This document shows, in pieces, positions 22,147-33,225 of a stretch of DNA of 64,000 bases. Position 1 is the stretch's first letter, and each line of letters begins with the position of its first letter. The position numbers and the translations under genes were made by a program. The DNA comes from Neofusicoccum parvum (lineage: Eukaryota; Ascomycota; Dothideomycetes; Botryosphaeriales; Botryosphaeriaceae), in the NCBI GenBank assembly GCA_020912385.1, contig CP087207.1, positions 1,798,001-1,862,000 on the forward strand, in the 5' to 3' direction. The notes beneath the pieces are model-generated. The model was not told the DNA's origin and made no database searches. It was given only the letters and a program-made list of their open reading frames with translations.

Positions 22147-22629
22147 GGCGTTGTGCTGGAAAATCGGGATGGCCGCCCCAGATCCAACCGCCACGGCCAG
22201 CCAGGGCTTCGCGACTTCAGCGCCGCGGCACATTGCACGTAGAATTGACTCCGCCCAAGCGCGGCATCTGCAGCTCATGCGTTGTGTCTCCGCAGCAGGC
22301 ACTCCAGACCATCGTTGCCGTGGCTCTCCAGCCGTGTGCTGTTTCTTCTTGGCTCACTGAAAGGCAGAGAATCAGCCTCCTGGAGACCGCTGTGCTTCCT
22401 CTCTGATGCCAGCAGACACTCAGACGGCGACCGGCCATCCAGGCAGCCGGGCACCTCCCAAAACCAGGAGTTGCCCACTCACACGTGCCCGGCTGGGCCC
22501 TGGGCCTGCTACAAATGCCCGAATCAGGCTCCTTTGTCAGCAAGCGAGAAGAAACCTCGTCTACCTGCTCCTTTGTCAGCTGGCGATGTCACCACTTCGC
22601 CTATCTGCCCCTTTGCGGCCTAGCCAAAG

Positions 22630-22960
22630 TCTCCTCCATCTATATAAACCTCTTCGCCCTCAGCCCCAGCTCCTCTTTTCTTCTTCAGCTCTCTTTGCCA
22701 TTTAGGCTTAGATTAAGTGTAGTAATTGTTCTGCTATTGGGTGACTCCAATGGCGCGCTCTACGGAGTCGCATTGGTCTCACAAGTTTTTGGAAATGGTC
22801 TGGTGCTCCCTGAGCTTCGCTCATAGTGCTGGCACAGTGTCGCCAGTATTGCACTGCCTCTGGCTGACGCAACCACTTCACTTCTCTTTTTCGTTGAGCG
22901 ACTCAGCAAGCCTGTGTCCTTGAGGAAGAAGTCTTCTCTCCTATCTTTGCCTGTGCTCTT
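22630..22960 (+). repeat. Dispersed TATA-bearing repeat, copy R1
   Basis: TATATAAACC at 22641, a pyrimidine-rich stretch with CTCCTCTTTTC, and ATTGCACTGCCT at 22848, followed by TTGAGGAAGAAG near 22,920. Copies R2 (37.1 kb, minus) and R3 (60.1 kb, minus) share the same order and spacing. It could be a solo LTR or a duplicated promoter with leader. Confidence 0.6.
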
Positions 22961-23609
22961 TCCTTCTGATCGACACGCTCTAATGTCTGCGCTGCCTGTA
23001 GTAATAACAGCTCGTTTGGTGTTGCCGAGATGTCGATTGGCCTATCGTGGTGCTGGCTTGTGGTGTTGTGTTCGCAACGCCGCACCGCGCCCCGCTCGCC
23101 GACTACAGCATATCGCCCCGCTGCGAACCATCCACCGACTCCTTGGCTAACATGACACCTGGATCTCCCGCCGCGTAGTCATGATAGAGTCGCTCTTGGT
23201 CATAGATCTGATTACTCTAGACGATGTCCAGCGTGCCTCGAGGCGCACTGGGTGCCCCCCGCTCCATCCGTCCCTTGCGCCACGATGCCGCCAACCGCGC
23301 ACCAGATCTTCTTGACGGCATGGTGAGGGTGAGTTCATGGTGTTCATGTCATGCTCGCTCAATCATATCCACGCAAAGGCTCCTCTCTGCCCTGCGACGG
23401 CCGAGTCTCAGTCAGTGAATCGTTTCATACCTGATCAGGCACCACCACCACAGGGCTTCACAAGTACATTTCAGTCGCATTCTGCTACATTCGTGTCTGT
23501 GGCACGGGTGCGCGCTAAGCGAGGGTCTTCGAGCAGTTCTTAAGACGACGCCCGCAATTTTCCAGTCACAACCAGCGAACCCCCGACCCAACCCCGCACC
23601 ACCAACACC
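22961..23609. other. Intergenic
   Basis: Continuation downstream of repeat R1 and upstream of family member C; no supported gene. Confidence 0.4.
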
Positions 23610-24045
23610 ATGAACACAAACGGCATCCAGCCCGGAGACGTCCACCGCGCCCGCGCCGCCGACCACGCGGAGTGGGCTCTCGACAGGGAGCAGAGGGCGC
23701 TCAGGGAGCGCATCCCCAGTAAGTGACATCGCAATCGACCTCGAACCTCACTTCTAACGCCCAACAGCCGTATTCTACAACACCCACGACGGCCCCTGGC
23801 GTCAGACTGGACAGCTGCGGGCCTGGGGCCACACCCGCGCCGGCGCCAACGACGTCTGGGTCTGGCGCCTCGAACACCACGTCCGCGGCCAGCCCGCCCG
23901 CGTCCTCGCCCAGTCGGATGTCCACATGGCGTCCTCGCAGTCCTACGACGATCGCAACACCGCTTGCGCCGCCGCCCTCCGGGACCTCTACGAGCGGGTC
24001 TGGTGGTCCCGCTCGGCGTCGGATCCGAGCCTGATCAGCCGGTAG
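23610..24045 (+). CDS. Orphan two-exon family member C
   Basis: Exon 1 23610-23718 (109 nt, phase 1), intron 23719-23767 (49 bp), exon 2 23768-24045; 128 aa. Exon 1 is a charged helix (HAEWALDREQRALRERIP). Exon 2 has DVWVWRLEHHVRG and ARVLAQSDVHMAS, then the helix TACAAALRDLYERVWW. Codon third positions are strongly C, as in expressed genes at 10-18 kb. Exon 1 resembles that of the broken member E at 27.3 kb (both end ...ERRIP or RERIP before the donor). Confidence 0.6.
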
Positions 24046-25984
24046 GAGACTCTGGAACAGAATATCGTGTGCGGTGGCTGATTTTGAACAGCATGGCTAC
24101 CACCGAGCAGGTGGATAGCGCGGATGTCTGGCTCCCTTGGCTGACGGAATTCCTTTGATGATGGGCAACCAGCGCCGTCTGGCTTTGCGCCCTGCTCGCC
24201 CTCGCCGACACCGAAGATGGTTCCGTCCTCGTCCGCTTCCTCTTCCTGCGGGGCAACAACAACAGCGGCAGCAGCAACCGTTGCCGCGTGGGCGGCTTGT
24301 AGAATAGCGTCATAATACACAATCATGCTCTCCACAACTCAACTACCTGATGTGCCAGAGTGGACATGCTAATGCCCTCCCATCTCACCCGCAGAAGGTC
24401 AGAAAGACACCATCAGCCCGACAGCAACGATGTCTGAGAGGCTCATACCAGACATGCTAGAGACTGCAGAACGCCAGTCGGTCTGTCCGCTAGATGCTCT
24501 CGAACCTCTCCTCACCCGCTTCGTCAGATTGCTTGCCAGTTAAAGCTTCGCGCGGCACATTGACTGGCCCACCACTCAAGTGGCTTCCTTGGCCACTGGG
24601 TCGATTGCAGGGCAATCGAAACGTCTTTCCCCGCAGTCGTGGTCTTTCAACTCATAGCTTAGCTTCGGTAGACGTCAGAGGTATTCCTGGCAGGAGCCTA
24701 TGAGACCAATCTATCAATGACTGTTTGCGCAGTGTGCTGTATCATTTATTCAACCTCAACCGCAGCGAAATAAAATAGTAATCTACACAGAGTCAAATCT
24801 CTCATCTGGACGCGAGCCTGAGCTCAGCTGGGCGGCTTAGTCGCACACCGCATCATCACTGCTGCCACTAAGCGAGCTGGGGTGACAATGGTGAGCTTGG
24901 ATATGTGGATCGAGGGAAAGTTCCTCCGCGCCAAGCAGGCCATTGATGACCATCGCCGCGCTGTCCGACCATCGAGAACGCACTGAAAAATATGCGGCGG
25001 CGCGTGCTTGTGAGGAGGATTGAGCGTGTTCTGACCAGCGAGAGCGGCACGATTGCTATCGGCAGTGAATATGAGGGTAACCTATGAGATTTGGAACTTT
25101 CAGAGGAGCTGGAGCATTCGTCTGGATTGGAAAGGACTTCACAGCATTTCTTTATGCTGTCCGGACATCTGCTGAGCTTCTTGAATCATTCTCAATGAAC
25201 CCCATCGTCAGGTGCTATGATAGACTTCTCCATGCTGTCCATCTCTTGTAGCACCATGTTCTGTGCGCCAAGCAGTTAGGGTGGTACAACGAAGAAAGGG
25301 GCACAATGCTTAGTTCAACGTCATTCTTTGAATCATAGCTACTGCTATAGAACTCAAAATTAATCTTTACAATGTCAAGATCCAGTGAAAAACTGTACTT
25401 TCTTTGTATCACGGAGATGGAAAGCTGGTAGTCACTTGAACGTCCACCTTTTCATTCCACGAAGCCATTTTGGCGTTTAACAGTTAGGAAGACATGATAG
25501 CATCCTGTAAGATAGTACATATACACTGCATGAACCATTTTATAGACAGGGTCTGGCGTTCGGAGTCCATATGGCGGACGGGGTCCTCTTTTTTTCCTCT
25601 CAAGCTGGACGGAGCGCAGTAGAAAAAAGGGTTGTTGAGCCACTAAATATCATTGTCCTCAGGGCTTAAGCGTGCATGTCATCGCTACTGACGAATACTC
25701 TCGCTGTGGATATCGATTGGCATAGTGTGTGCTATTCGAGCTTGAGCAGGGGAGAAGGTGGAAGCGAAATATTCTGCCGGCAGCTGACCAGGCTAGTTCT
25801 TGAGTGATTCCGCAGCCCTCCGAAGGGCCATCCCGCTAGGTGCTGGCGCAGCAACGTAAAGCCGTCGCCGAGGAAATGTTCCGTTCGCCTACGGCCGGCG
25901 CCAGCTCCCGGACATCAAGTCTATCTAGTGCTATGCGCCTCAACCTTTCCATCCACTGCCACTGTCACCTACTCATCCGCGAAC
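24046..25984. other. Intergenic, about 1.9 kb
   Basis: Mostly AT-rich with no convincing coding frame. A minus-strand frame at 24335-23988 starting MESMIVYYDAILQAAHAATV overlaps the 3' end of member C and was not called. Confidence 0.4.
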
Positions 25985-26697
25985 ATGTCTTCCAACGCAC
26001 CGGTCAGCATTCCGGTCTCCGGCACCATGACAGAGTTGCACAGGCTCCTGAGCGACGCTCCTTTTGATTTGACCACGCAGGAGTACAACTACTTTTGCAA
26101 GATCATCAGTACGCAACGCCGGCTCCAAGCTCATGACCCCACCGCTAAACAATCACAGACGACCTCGAGGAAAGTATCGACAAGCTCCTGGACCCGGACA
26201 ACTACGTCGTCGTCGTGCGCCTCGAGACTTTCGTCCAGGCCCCGACGAACACCCGCTACTGGACCGCCACGGTCTGGGTCCACGACGGCAAGAACCTCAT
26301 GTGCAAGCTCCTGGACGCTGTTCCGCGCTCTGCCAAGCTGAAGGAGGACGCCTTGCACGATCTCGCCGTTCAGGTCCGCCGCTTCTGCAAGCGCTACGAG
26401 GACGTCTACGGTAAGCAACGTCTCTTACTGCTACCTTCCGCCTGCTGATAATTGATTCCAGATAAGGCTGAGCTCATCATGAACCTTACGATTGGTTCTA
26501 CTAAGATCCTTCCGCTTCTCACGGTCGAGATTGTGCCCCGCGCTCGGGCTGGCACGTACAACTTCTCCGTCGGCTTCTTCGGTGTCACTGCTGTTGCTGC
26601 GCCTCCGAAATACGAGTTCGTGGATTGCGACGGCCTTGTGGACTTCATGAGCGCGTTCCGGCACCTGGAAGGCAGGATTAACTCGATCTGCGGCTGA
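25985..26697 (+). CDS. Orphan family member D, three exons, two domains
   Basis: Exon 1 25985-26108 (phase 1), intron 26109-26158, exon 2 26159-26410 (again phase 1), intron 26411-26461, exon 3 26462-26697; 203 aa. Each of exons 2 and 3 carries one copy of the family domain: NYVVVVRLETFV with RYWTATVWVHDG and a helix DALHDLAVQVRRF; then LLTVEIVPRARAGTYNFSV with a helix LVDFMSAFRHLEGRI. The two phase-1 introns therefore bracket a domain unit, the arrangement expected if the family expanded by exon duplication. Clean splice sites and codon use; the best-supported gene of the family. Confidence 0.68.
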
Positions 26698-27275
26698 GTT
26701 CCCGTCGTGCGGTTTCTCCTGTAAGTTCTCAATGCGTAGCGGGATGGCGATAGGAGCTGATTCTGTGTAGGCTAGCCTGGTGAAACCAACATTCTTTCTT
26801 CGCCCTCGAGTATACTATGGGGCGCGGCTCAGGGAGAGGAGATGACTTGGTCTGATTATTACTTTGGTCTTACGGGCATGGCCCTCGGCACCTTCGATCT
26901 CGGTCCATACCACTCTTATTAGCTAGCTCTGACTACCAGAAGCTAATTGAGACCTTCACTGGCCTAGGCATAGCCATGATAAGGCAGCATGGAGTAAGAA
27001 TCCCAAGTGCGTGCCGTGAATGCTCTGCGATATCAACGTGTTCTGCTAAGTGTCTTTGCCGGAGGTGCCACCCAAAGCCAGTCCCGAAGCCCGCGCCGCG
27101 GCCACAGAAGCGCATAAGAGCTTCTCTTCCCACAGTGCAACCGTAACTGACCCGCCCAAGACTGCCGAGAGCCATGGAGTATCTTCCGTCCCGCAGCGCT
27201 CCTCTGCAACCCACACCATAGACCGTGGCCCTGATCCGCCGCTGGGCAGACCGGCGCACAAACACAGACCATGCC
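26698..27275. other. Intergenic
   Basis: 3' flank of member D and 5' flank of the relic at 27.3 kb. A long minus-strand frame covers 27033-28055 but is antisense and has no gene-like features. Confidence 0.4.
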
Positions 27276-27836
27276 ATGGACGGCAACCCGCTCTGGAAAT
27301 CCGCCACTGCCACCGCCGCCCAGGCGCGGCTGTTCTGCTCGTCCACTCAGGCCGCCGCCACGCCTTCGCGGAGGCCCGGCAGCTCGCGGCAGACGAGCAG
27401 AACAGCCGCGCCCAGCAGCACTTAGCCTGCTGTGCGGCCCTGGAGCGCAGGATTCCGTGTAAGTGCCCGCGGCACGAACCGAGCAGCCTGAATGTGTCGT
27501 CCTGCTGCCAAGACAGCGTGCGCGGAGCGCTGGATCGGCAGCGTCGTCTGCCATCTCCATGCGGGCTGGGAGTAGGTCGGCCGGATGTGCTGGGAGGGCG
27601 GCCGTGGGTGGCGGACGTGTATGGCTGTCGTGCACGCCCGTGGCGAGATGGTGCGAGGTTTGTGGGAGGCTGGGTACTGTGGGATTGAGCTGGGCGCGTT
27701 GGAGAGGTTGGAGGAGGTAATCCATGCGCGTTTGCCGTCTTCCGAGGTAACTGTCGGGGAGATGGGGGAGGCCTTCAGGAAGGAAGTTTATCCAGGCCAT
27801 GGACTTGCGTTTGGGAACGCCTGCTGGTGGATGTAG
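27276..27836 (+). pseudogene. Broken orphan family member E (frameshift and TAG)
   Basis: ATG at 27276 opens MDGNPLWKSATATAAQAR, then a frame change within a GCC-rich run near 27,350 leads into RHAFAEARQLAADEQ, which ends IP before a phase-1 donor at 27459. Acceptor at 27516. Exon 2 encodes WIGSVVCHLHAGWE, a TAG at 27573-27575, then GWRTCMAVVHARGEM and the family helix ELGALERLEEVIHARL, ending at 27836. It needs one indel and one nonsense change to be open. The TAG is the 19th full codon of exon 2, the same place as in the relic at 47.3 kb. Confidence 0.5.
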
Positions 27837-28197
27837 GTGTTTGAAGGAACGTGTGCCGCAGATCGGCTGAGGGGGAGATGAAGCATTCATCCAGACGGGG
27901 TTGGTGTTGCTCTGAATGCGCGTTCGCGTCCGGACGACGGATTCAACTGGCCATGTGTTGTTGTCATAATGGCGATCTCGCTGCTTCGACCGCGGAAGCG
28001 GCGGGGTCCGCATGGAAGGCTCAGATCTTTTCGAAGAAGAGCGACGACATCGCATCAGCCTGGCTCTTCACATTTGCGCCGGGAAATCTTCTCTGCTCTT
28101 ACTGAAAACTTACTCTGCAGATCAGCCGCAAAAGACCACACCCGCAGTCTCTCCCTCCGACCCCAGCCTTGCCAAAGCACCTCCACCACCCTCCACC

Positions 28198-28651
28198 ATG
28201 ACCGGCCTCATCTACTACACGCCCTCAGGCGGGGGCCTCAACGTCCCGGGCTCCCAATCCATCAACGCGCTCCTGGAATCCACCTGCCGTACGCCCCTCC
28301 CTTGCCCAAGATATTGCCAATCTACACTTACCGTGCCCAGAAGCCCTCCAAATCGCCGACGCCCATTCCCACCGCCCCACCCGCGCCTGGCGCATCCTCA
28401 TCCGCCTGGACGGCGACTACTGGCGCGCCGAGTTGGTCATCGTGAGCAGCGCAACCCATCCGCGCCTGGAGCTCGATATCATGCGGCTGGGGCTGGGGGA
28501 GCGGAGCCTGAGGGATCCGGTCAACCTCGAGGTTCAGATCGAGGGGAAGAAGGCGGGGTTGAGGATGGAGAGGGTTGCTGCGGGTAGGGCGAGGAAGATG
28601 TCGATATTGAGAGCGGTCAGGAGCTTGGTTGAGAGGATTACGGGGGATTGA
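28198..28651 (+). CDS. Orphan two-exon family member F
   Basis: Exon 1 28198-28288 (91 nt, phase 1), intron 28289-28340 (52 bp), exon 2 28341-28651; 133 aa. Starts MTGLIYYTPSGGGLNVPGSQ. Exon 2 gives AWRILIRLDGDYWRAELVIV, a long variable loop, and the terminal helix MSILRAVRSLVERITGD. C-rich third positions in exon 1 and early exon 2 change to G-rich late in the gene. Function unknown. Confidence 0.6.
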
Positions 28652-28900
28652 AACGCTGTGGTTGCGTAGGTAAGGGGGTACATGAACATTCTAGGCGGAG
28701 ACGGCTGCTAACTCTGGTGTGTGGGGGAAGCGTCATGAAGCAGTTTCTACATATTAGCGATGCGGCGAGGCTTGCTGCCCGAAGGAGAACATTCTTGAAA
28801 GGGAAGAAGAAGGCTTTGTCAAGACATGGTAACGACGGTATTGTCAGAGCATTATAATAGCACATTTCGAAGAGCAGTGTAGAGTGTGAGAAGTTTCATT
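28652..28900. other. Short intergenic
   Basis: Short gap between member F and the minus-strand Tyr-rich segment; nothing seen. Confidence 0.4.
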
Positions 28901-29038
28901 TCAGGCGGCAAAGCCAGCCTGGTATTGATCGTTGTAGTACTCGTCTTGGTAGCCGGCGCGGCCCTGGCCGTCTTGGTCATAGTAGCCTTCCTGGTCGTAA
29001 TAGGAGTCGCCATATTGGCCATATGCGTGCTGACTCTG
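28901..29038 (-). pseudogene. Tyr/Gln/Asp-rich segment resembling the FKS1 glucan synthase N-terminus
   Basis: A 45-codon exon starting after a good acceptor (29039). It encodes QSQHAYGQYGDSYYDQEGYY and then a run with YQDEYYNDQYQ before TGA. Repeats of this kind are typical of the disordered N-terminus of fungal 1,3-beta-glucan synthase (FKS). The rest of that 1,900-residue enzyme is absent. The upstream side joins, in a different frame, the 3' end of the neighbouring family member through a GTGAGT donor. Captured gene fragment or alternative tail; other low-complexity proteins could look similar. Confidence 0.4.
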
Positions 29039-29091
29039 CTGCAATAGTCAGCCTCGATTCTCCAAAGTGTCCATTGCAGATTGTACTCACC

Positions 29092-29466
29092 TCAGGGGAA
29101 GAGGCCAGGATCGTCGATGGAGCGGGCGTAAAGAACCCGCTCCAGGAGGTTGCGGAGGGCATCGACGGGGAGAATCCTCCTCAACGAGCGGGCCAGGACC
29201 GCCTGGTCGCGGCGAGCAGCACCGGGCGCCAACAGAACAAGACTGTACCCGAACTCGCCGCCACGGCGGCCGCGGCGCCGGAACGTACGCCTGATATCCA
29301 GGCGACCAGGACGGCCCTGCCACGGACCCGCAAAGCGCATGAGAGACTCTAAATCTTGTGAGAAAAACTCCCAATATTTGCTGCTGGATTGCATATTACC
29401 CTTGATCTGGGACTTGACGGCCTGCTCCTCGCGGCGTTCGCGGCCCCGGGGTCCACGAGAAGGCAT
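29092..29466 (-). CDS. Orphan two-exon family member G
   Basis: Exon 1 29466-29400 (67 nt, phase 1, the same length as member A), intron 29399-29349 (51 bp), exon 2 29348-29092; 107 aa. Basic N-terminus MPSRGPRGRERREEQAVK. Exon 2 gives LDIRRTFRRRGRRGG, FGYSLVLLAPG and the helix VDALRNLLERVLYARS, sharing ALRNLLE with member A. Its stop codon lies one base before a GTGAGT donor. Unspliced reading of the intron also stays open, so the intron rests on its boundaries and on family structure. Confidence 0.55.
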   Translation of the reverse strand: MPSRGPRGRERREEQAVKSQIKGNMQSSSKYWEFFSQDLESLMRFAGPWQGRPGRLDIRRTFRRRGRRGGEFGYSLVLLAPGAARRDQAVLARSLRRILPVDALRNLLERVLYARSIDDPGLFP

Positions 29467-29899
29467 GTTGATGAAAGTTTTTTTTTTGGAGTTACCAAAT
29501 TGGGAAGGGTTTGTTGGGTGTTTTTGGCGTTAAGGTGAGGTCCGGGACGAATGCTTCAGTTCCCTATGACTTCAGGCACAGCCACCCAGAACGGATCATT
29601 AGTATTCCCGCTTGGGCGCGGCCCGGGGCGGATAATCGCATCTCATGCTCAGTACCCACCCCAGCTCCGCGGCTTTTTTATCCCTCGTGGATGCAGGAAG
29701 GCTAGAAGCCACCAGCATGTACGACGCTCGCGCGCGGGTAAAAGCCTACGCTCTATCCCACTGGCTTACTATTTCCGTATTTAGCAAGGAGAACATACCC
29801 GTACCGGCCGCGGATGCATATCAAATGCGCACGCCAAGCGCACACAGAACCTGCTACCTCCAACCCAACAAAGGACCTCCACCCGCCCTTCGTGTCAAG
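29467..29899. other. Intergenic between divergent family members
   Basis: Contains a T-tract just upstream of member G. No separate gene. Confidence 0.4.
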
Positions 29900-30246
29900 A
29901 TGCCTCGAGTCTCGCGCTAGGGCGTCAGGCGCAACCGCATATCCCGCATCATCGGTAAGCCAATAGTCTCCCGCTGGCACTGCTACTGTACTCGCACGCA
30001 ATCTGACACAGCCCCACAGACTTTGCCTACGGCGACCTTACCTGCGAGCTCGACGAGAGCGAGCACTTCGAGGTCAAGGCTTTCAGGTCCAATCATGGCG
30101 GCACCTGGACGGCCTACCTCACAGGTGCCTGCGAGTCCGGCGAAGCGCATGTTATCATGGTCAGTTCGACCGAGAGCACCGAAAATCGGGCTCTCTCTAG
30201 CTTGTTGATAGCGTGCAGGAGGCACGTCGGCTGGAACTTGCGCTGA
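29900..30246 (+). pseudogene. Orphan family member H with TAG in exon 1
   Basis: ATG at 29900 (TCAAG context), codon 7 is TAG (29918-29920), otherwise exon 1 29900-29954 (phase 1), intron 29955-30019, exon 2 30020-30246; 93 codons. Exon 2 is intact: HFEVKAFRSNHGGTWTAYL, AHVIMVSSTES and the helix NRALSSLLIACRRHVGW. A CAG-to-TAG change would explain the stop. No alternative in-frame ATG follows the TAG in exon 1. Confidence 0.5.
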
Positions 30247-30851
30247 GAGGCTTGATTGGCTGGTAATTACAGGCATTCCATCTCCCCTGAAGTGCGAGCT
30301 AATGGCCCGAAGCAGGAACTTGTGGCACTTCTGGTCTTCAAGGCCACCCCTAGGACAAGGCGGCTCGCAACTATTTGGATGGAATATTGGATAGCGTGAT
30401 CAATGGCAACGGGCTACGGCAAACACTTCATACGAGGCAGGGCGCGTTTCTACACCTTCCTTGTAGCTTCCATGAATATAATGATGCTTCTCTGCTGAAA
30501 TTACCAATGCGACCCAATTCCTATGGTTGAACGCCATCTCAGCGGCTAGACTGTTCTGGCCGTGGCTTCTTAGTGCCAAGTCTCAGGAGTAAAAAACTGC
30601 ATTTCAGTGGCGCACAGAAGGAGATGGACGATCAAGGGAAGCAGTAGGCTGAAGGCCGACTTCCCGTAAAAGGCACAATGCAAGGCGCGGCGCGCGGCTT
30701 TTTCCGCAGCGACCATTTAGCTTTCGCCCGGGCAGAATCTGCGCCGCTTTGCTGAGCGAGTCGCGGAGCACCTACGCATCCTATCTCAATACCTCTCCTC
30801 CCTCCCAAGGGCCATCGACACCGTCCAAACACTGCTTCGTCTTCAACAGCC
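30247..30851. other. Intergenic
   Basis: No supported feature. Confidence 0.4.
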
Positions 30852-31279
30852 ATGTCTGCTTTCCATGGTGCGAACGGGGGTTTCCCCTCGCCCGGCAACT
30901 GGTCATGCGTGCAAGCGACCACCGGTGCGCATACAGGCCCTATCCACCATTAACACAGCTAACCTCTTGCACAGACATCGCCCACGTCTACATGCGCGAC
31001 CAGCTCCGCGGCTGCACTGACTTCGTCGTCTATACCTACGAGTCCGGCCCTGGCCGCTTCGACCACATGGCAATCCTCTGGGCATACGGCGACAACTGCA
31101 GCCCGAGGGTGGTTATGTGTTACAACGGTTTCACTCGCTACGGCGCTGAGTTCGGCCTTTTCATGGACGTGAGGGCCGTCTACTGGAGCAGGAGGCACTG
31201 GCCGATGTATGTGGGGCTGGACCAGTTCGCTACGATGCCGTGGGCGCAGGGTGTGTACGACCCTCGTGCCCGAGCCTAG
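30852..31279 (+). CDS. Orphan two-exon family member I
   Basis: Exon 1 30852-30924 (73 nt, phase 1), intron 30925-30974 (50 bp, branch GCTAAC), exon 2 30975-31279; 125 aa. Begins MSAFHGANGGFPSPGNW. Exon 2 gives CTDFVVYTYESGPGRFDHMA, ILWAYGDN and RVVMCYNGF, then a more divergent C-terminus (AVYWSRRHWPMYVG). Structure and codon use match the family but the AL..LL helix is not obvious, so homology is less sure here. Confidence 0.55.
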
Positions 31280-32006
31280 TGAGCAGGGATTCCGGTAAAT
31301 CCACTACGCATCGATATGCAGAAGCCTCTGCTGACCTTTGCCAGGAGCACGGATACGATTCAATGGTTATATCAACACCGTCGAATGAAAACGGGGTTAT
31401 GATGGATGGCATCACGGCAGGGTGAACCGTCTCAGGGGTGGGTTGGCCATGGGCAACTTTCAATGCGATTCCTAGGAAATGCTATAATTCCAGCAGATAC
31501 TGCATCATTTACGTGACATATAACTGCACAAATATCAGAGGATGGCGAACGTCCGCCGTAGCTATCAGCCTACTAGCTCCTCGATGGCTTGCGACTGATG
31601 CATTATACCATTGAAAGTGCAATCTTGGCGAGAAGCCCTGTTCGCAATGCTGAAAGCCAAGTGTGTGCATGAAAGAAATTGCTCTTATATCTCGATGTGC
31701 CTTGTTAGCTCCACGAGCATTCTAACCGCCAGTGATAACCATGCTCAACACTTCCCAGGAGGGCCAAAATTAGCCATGCGGCGCGGCCTAGCAGTGCGCC
31801 GGAAGGCGGCGTTGAGAGCGGCGAAAGACGTGCATGTATGCTTGCGATCTGCACGGATCGGGCCGTGCCGCATCATCTGTGCCGCGACACTAGTCCCGCC
31901 GCCTCCAGACCCCCACAGCTGATGCACCACACCCAGCGCTGCAGCGTTTCGCGACCTACTAGCACCAAACACCAATTTCTAGACCCTCCTCTTGATCGAC
32001 GGCATC
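31280..32006. other. Intergenic
   Basis: Frames at 31611-31922 (plus) and 31975-31745 (minus) overlap each other and lack any support. Confidence 0.4.
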
Positions 32007-32332
32007 ATGAATCGCCACATTGACAACGACATCACGCGTGGCATTTGCAGTGCGTAACTCATACCTCTATTACAATTTCCTGATCACTGGCTGACATGAT
32101 CATAGTGTTCGCCAACCATCACCTTGGAGCATATTGTCTTCCCGGCCAGTCCTTCCACGTCTACACTATCGCCTGCGGCCGCAACAACAGTCCCAAGATC
32201 CGCGCATGCCTTCTCTGTCTGACCGACACCTACGATTCGGCCAAGATGGTCGCTGTGACGGGCGAGAAAGATAGCATTATTATGGCTCTTTCTGCTCTCG
32301 ATAGGATCGCCCACTACCTGGCCCGCGCCTGA
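32007..32332 (+). CDS. Orphan two-exon family member J
   Basis: Exon 1 32007-32049 (43 nt, phase 1), intron 32050-32105 (56 bp), exon 2 32106-32332; 89 aa, the smallest member. Exon 2: FHVYTIACGRNN, KIRACLLCLTDTYDSA, KMVAVTG, then the helix IIMALSALDRIAHYLARA. Exon 1 length equals that of the relic at 47.3 kb. Confidence 0.58.
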
Positions 32333-32728
32333 TCGACGGTGAACGCTGGATTGATGGTTGGTACTCTTATGACGGCAAAGGACGCTTCAGGGGTAATACT
32401 GACGCGCACACAGCTTACGAATTACCACTGGTGTGGACATCAAACATGAAGGGCGCGGGTGGCGTTTTGCAGGAATGGAGAGGTCAATTGGAACTTGGTT
32501 GAAGCTAGATACTCCAGGAGACTGCCCATAGCTCGCCACAAAAAATCGGTTTCCATATCTTACCTCACCTCACCTCGCCATTGTTCTGCTTAGCCTTACT
32601 TCTTCATGTGCTCTTGCCTCACTTACTACTGCCTCAATCGCGCCTTCTAAATCTGCTACACGAATCCGCACACCCAGCATATAAATTCCCTCCACCAGCT
32701 CCCCCCCTCTCCTCCAACAACCAACAAC
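32333..32728. promoter_or_regulatory. Promoter of member K with TATA box
   Basis: CATATAAATT (TATAAAT at about 32680-32686) lies 43-49 bp upstream of the ATG at 32729. The same CATATAAAT motif stands 80-100 bp upstream of the family members at 34.4 and 35.4 kb. Confidence 0.5.
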
Positions 32729-33163
32729 ATGCCGTCCTCGCAGCCCCTCCGCCCCGTCGACCGGCACCTCCGCCCCATCGACGGCCTGCGACCGACGCTG
32801 TACCGGCGCGTCCGCCTCGCCCACCTCGAGGCCATCACCAGTTCGTCCTCCTATCCCCCCACCAGATCCTCCACTAACCCCAATCCAGCCATCGCCACCA
32901 CGCGGCTGCCGCCCATCGCCCCGCCTGGCACCCGCCGCTTCAAGACGGTCGTCATGGGCCATGGCAGACGTGACAGCCGCCGGCGTCGCTTCTACACGGT
33001 CCTGTACGCCGTCAGCGACGGCGGCGTGACCAGGCGGGTCGCGACCGGGCCGGCCAGCCGCGACAGGCTGCGGGCCGTGCTGCGGTTTAGGCGGTGCTGC
33101 GTGGTGGACCTCGTGGCGCAGGCGGCGCAGGCCGTCGATGCAGGGAGGAGGGCTGGTCGCTGA
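32729..33163 (+). CDS. Orphan two-exon family member K
   Basis: Exon 1 32729-32840 (112 nt, phase 1), intron 32841-32888 (48 bp, branch CACTAAC), exon 2 32889-33163; 128 aa spliced. The intron is in frame, so 144 aa unspliced is possible, but family structure favours splicing. Exon 1 is Arg/Pro-rich. Exon 2: RRFKTVVMGHGRR, RFYTVLYAVSDGG and a helix DRLRAVLRFRRCCVVDLVAQ. Basic overall. Confidence 0.55.
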   Translation: MPSSQPLRPVDRHLRPIDGLRPTLYRRVRLAHLEAITSSSSYPPTRSSTNPNPAIATTRLPPIAPPGTRRFKTVVMGHGRRDSRRRRFYTVLYAVSDGGVTRRVATGPASRDRLRAVLRFRRCCVVDLVAQAAQAVDAGRRAGR

Positions 33164-33225
33164 GCTGTGAGTCGTGAGTCGTCCGGTCTGCTTGCGTGTG
33201 CGGACTAAGGCTGATGTGGGTGGGC

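Noticed and set aside
27033..28055. 340-codon minus-strand open frame
   Set aside because: Covers a family relic and intergenic DNA; Arg/Pro/Ser-rich with no coding signature.
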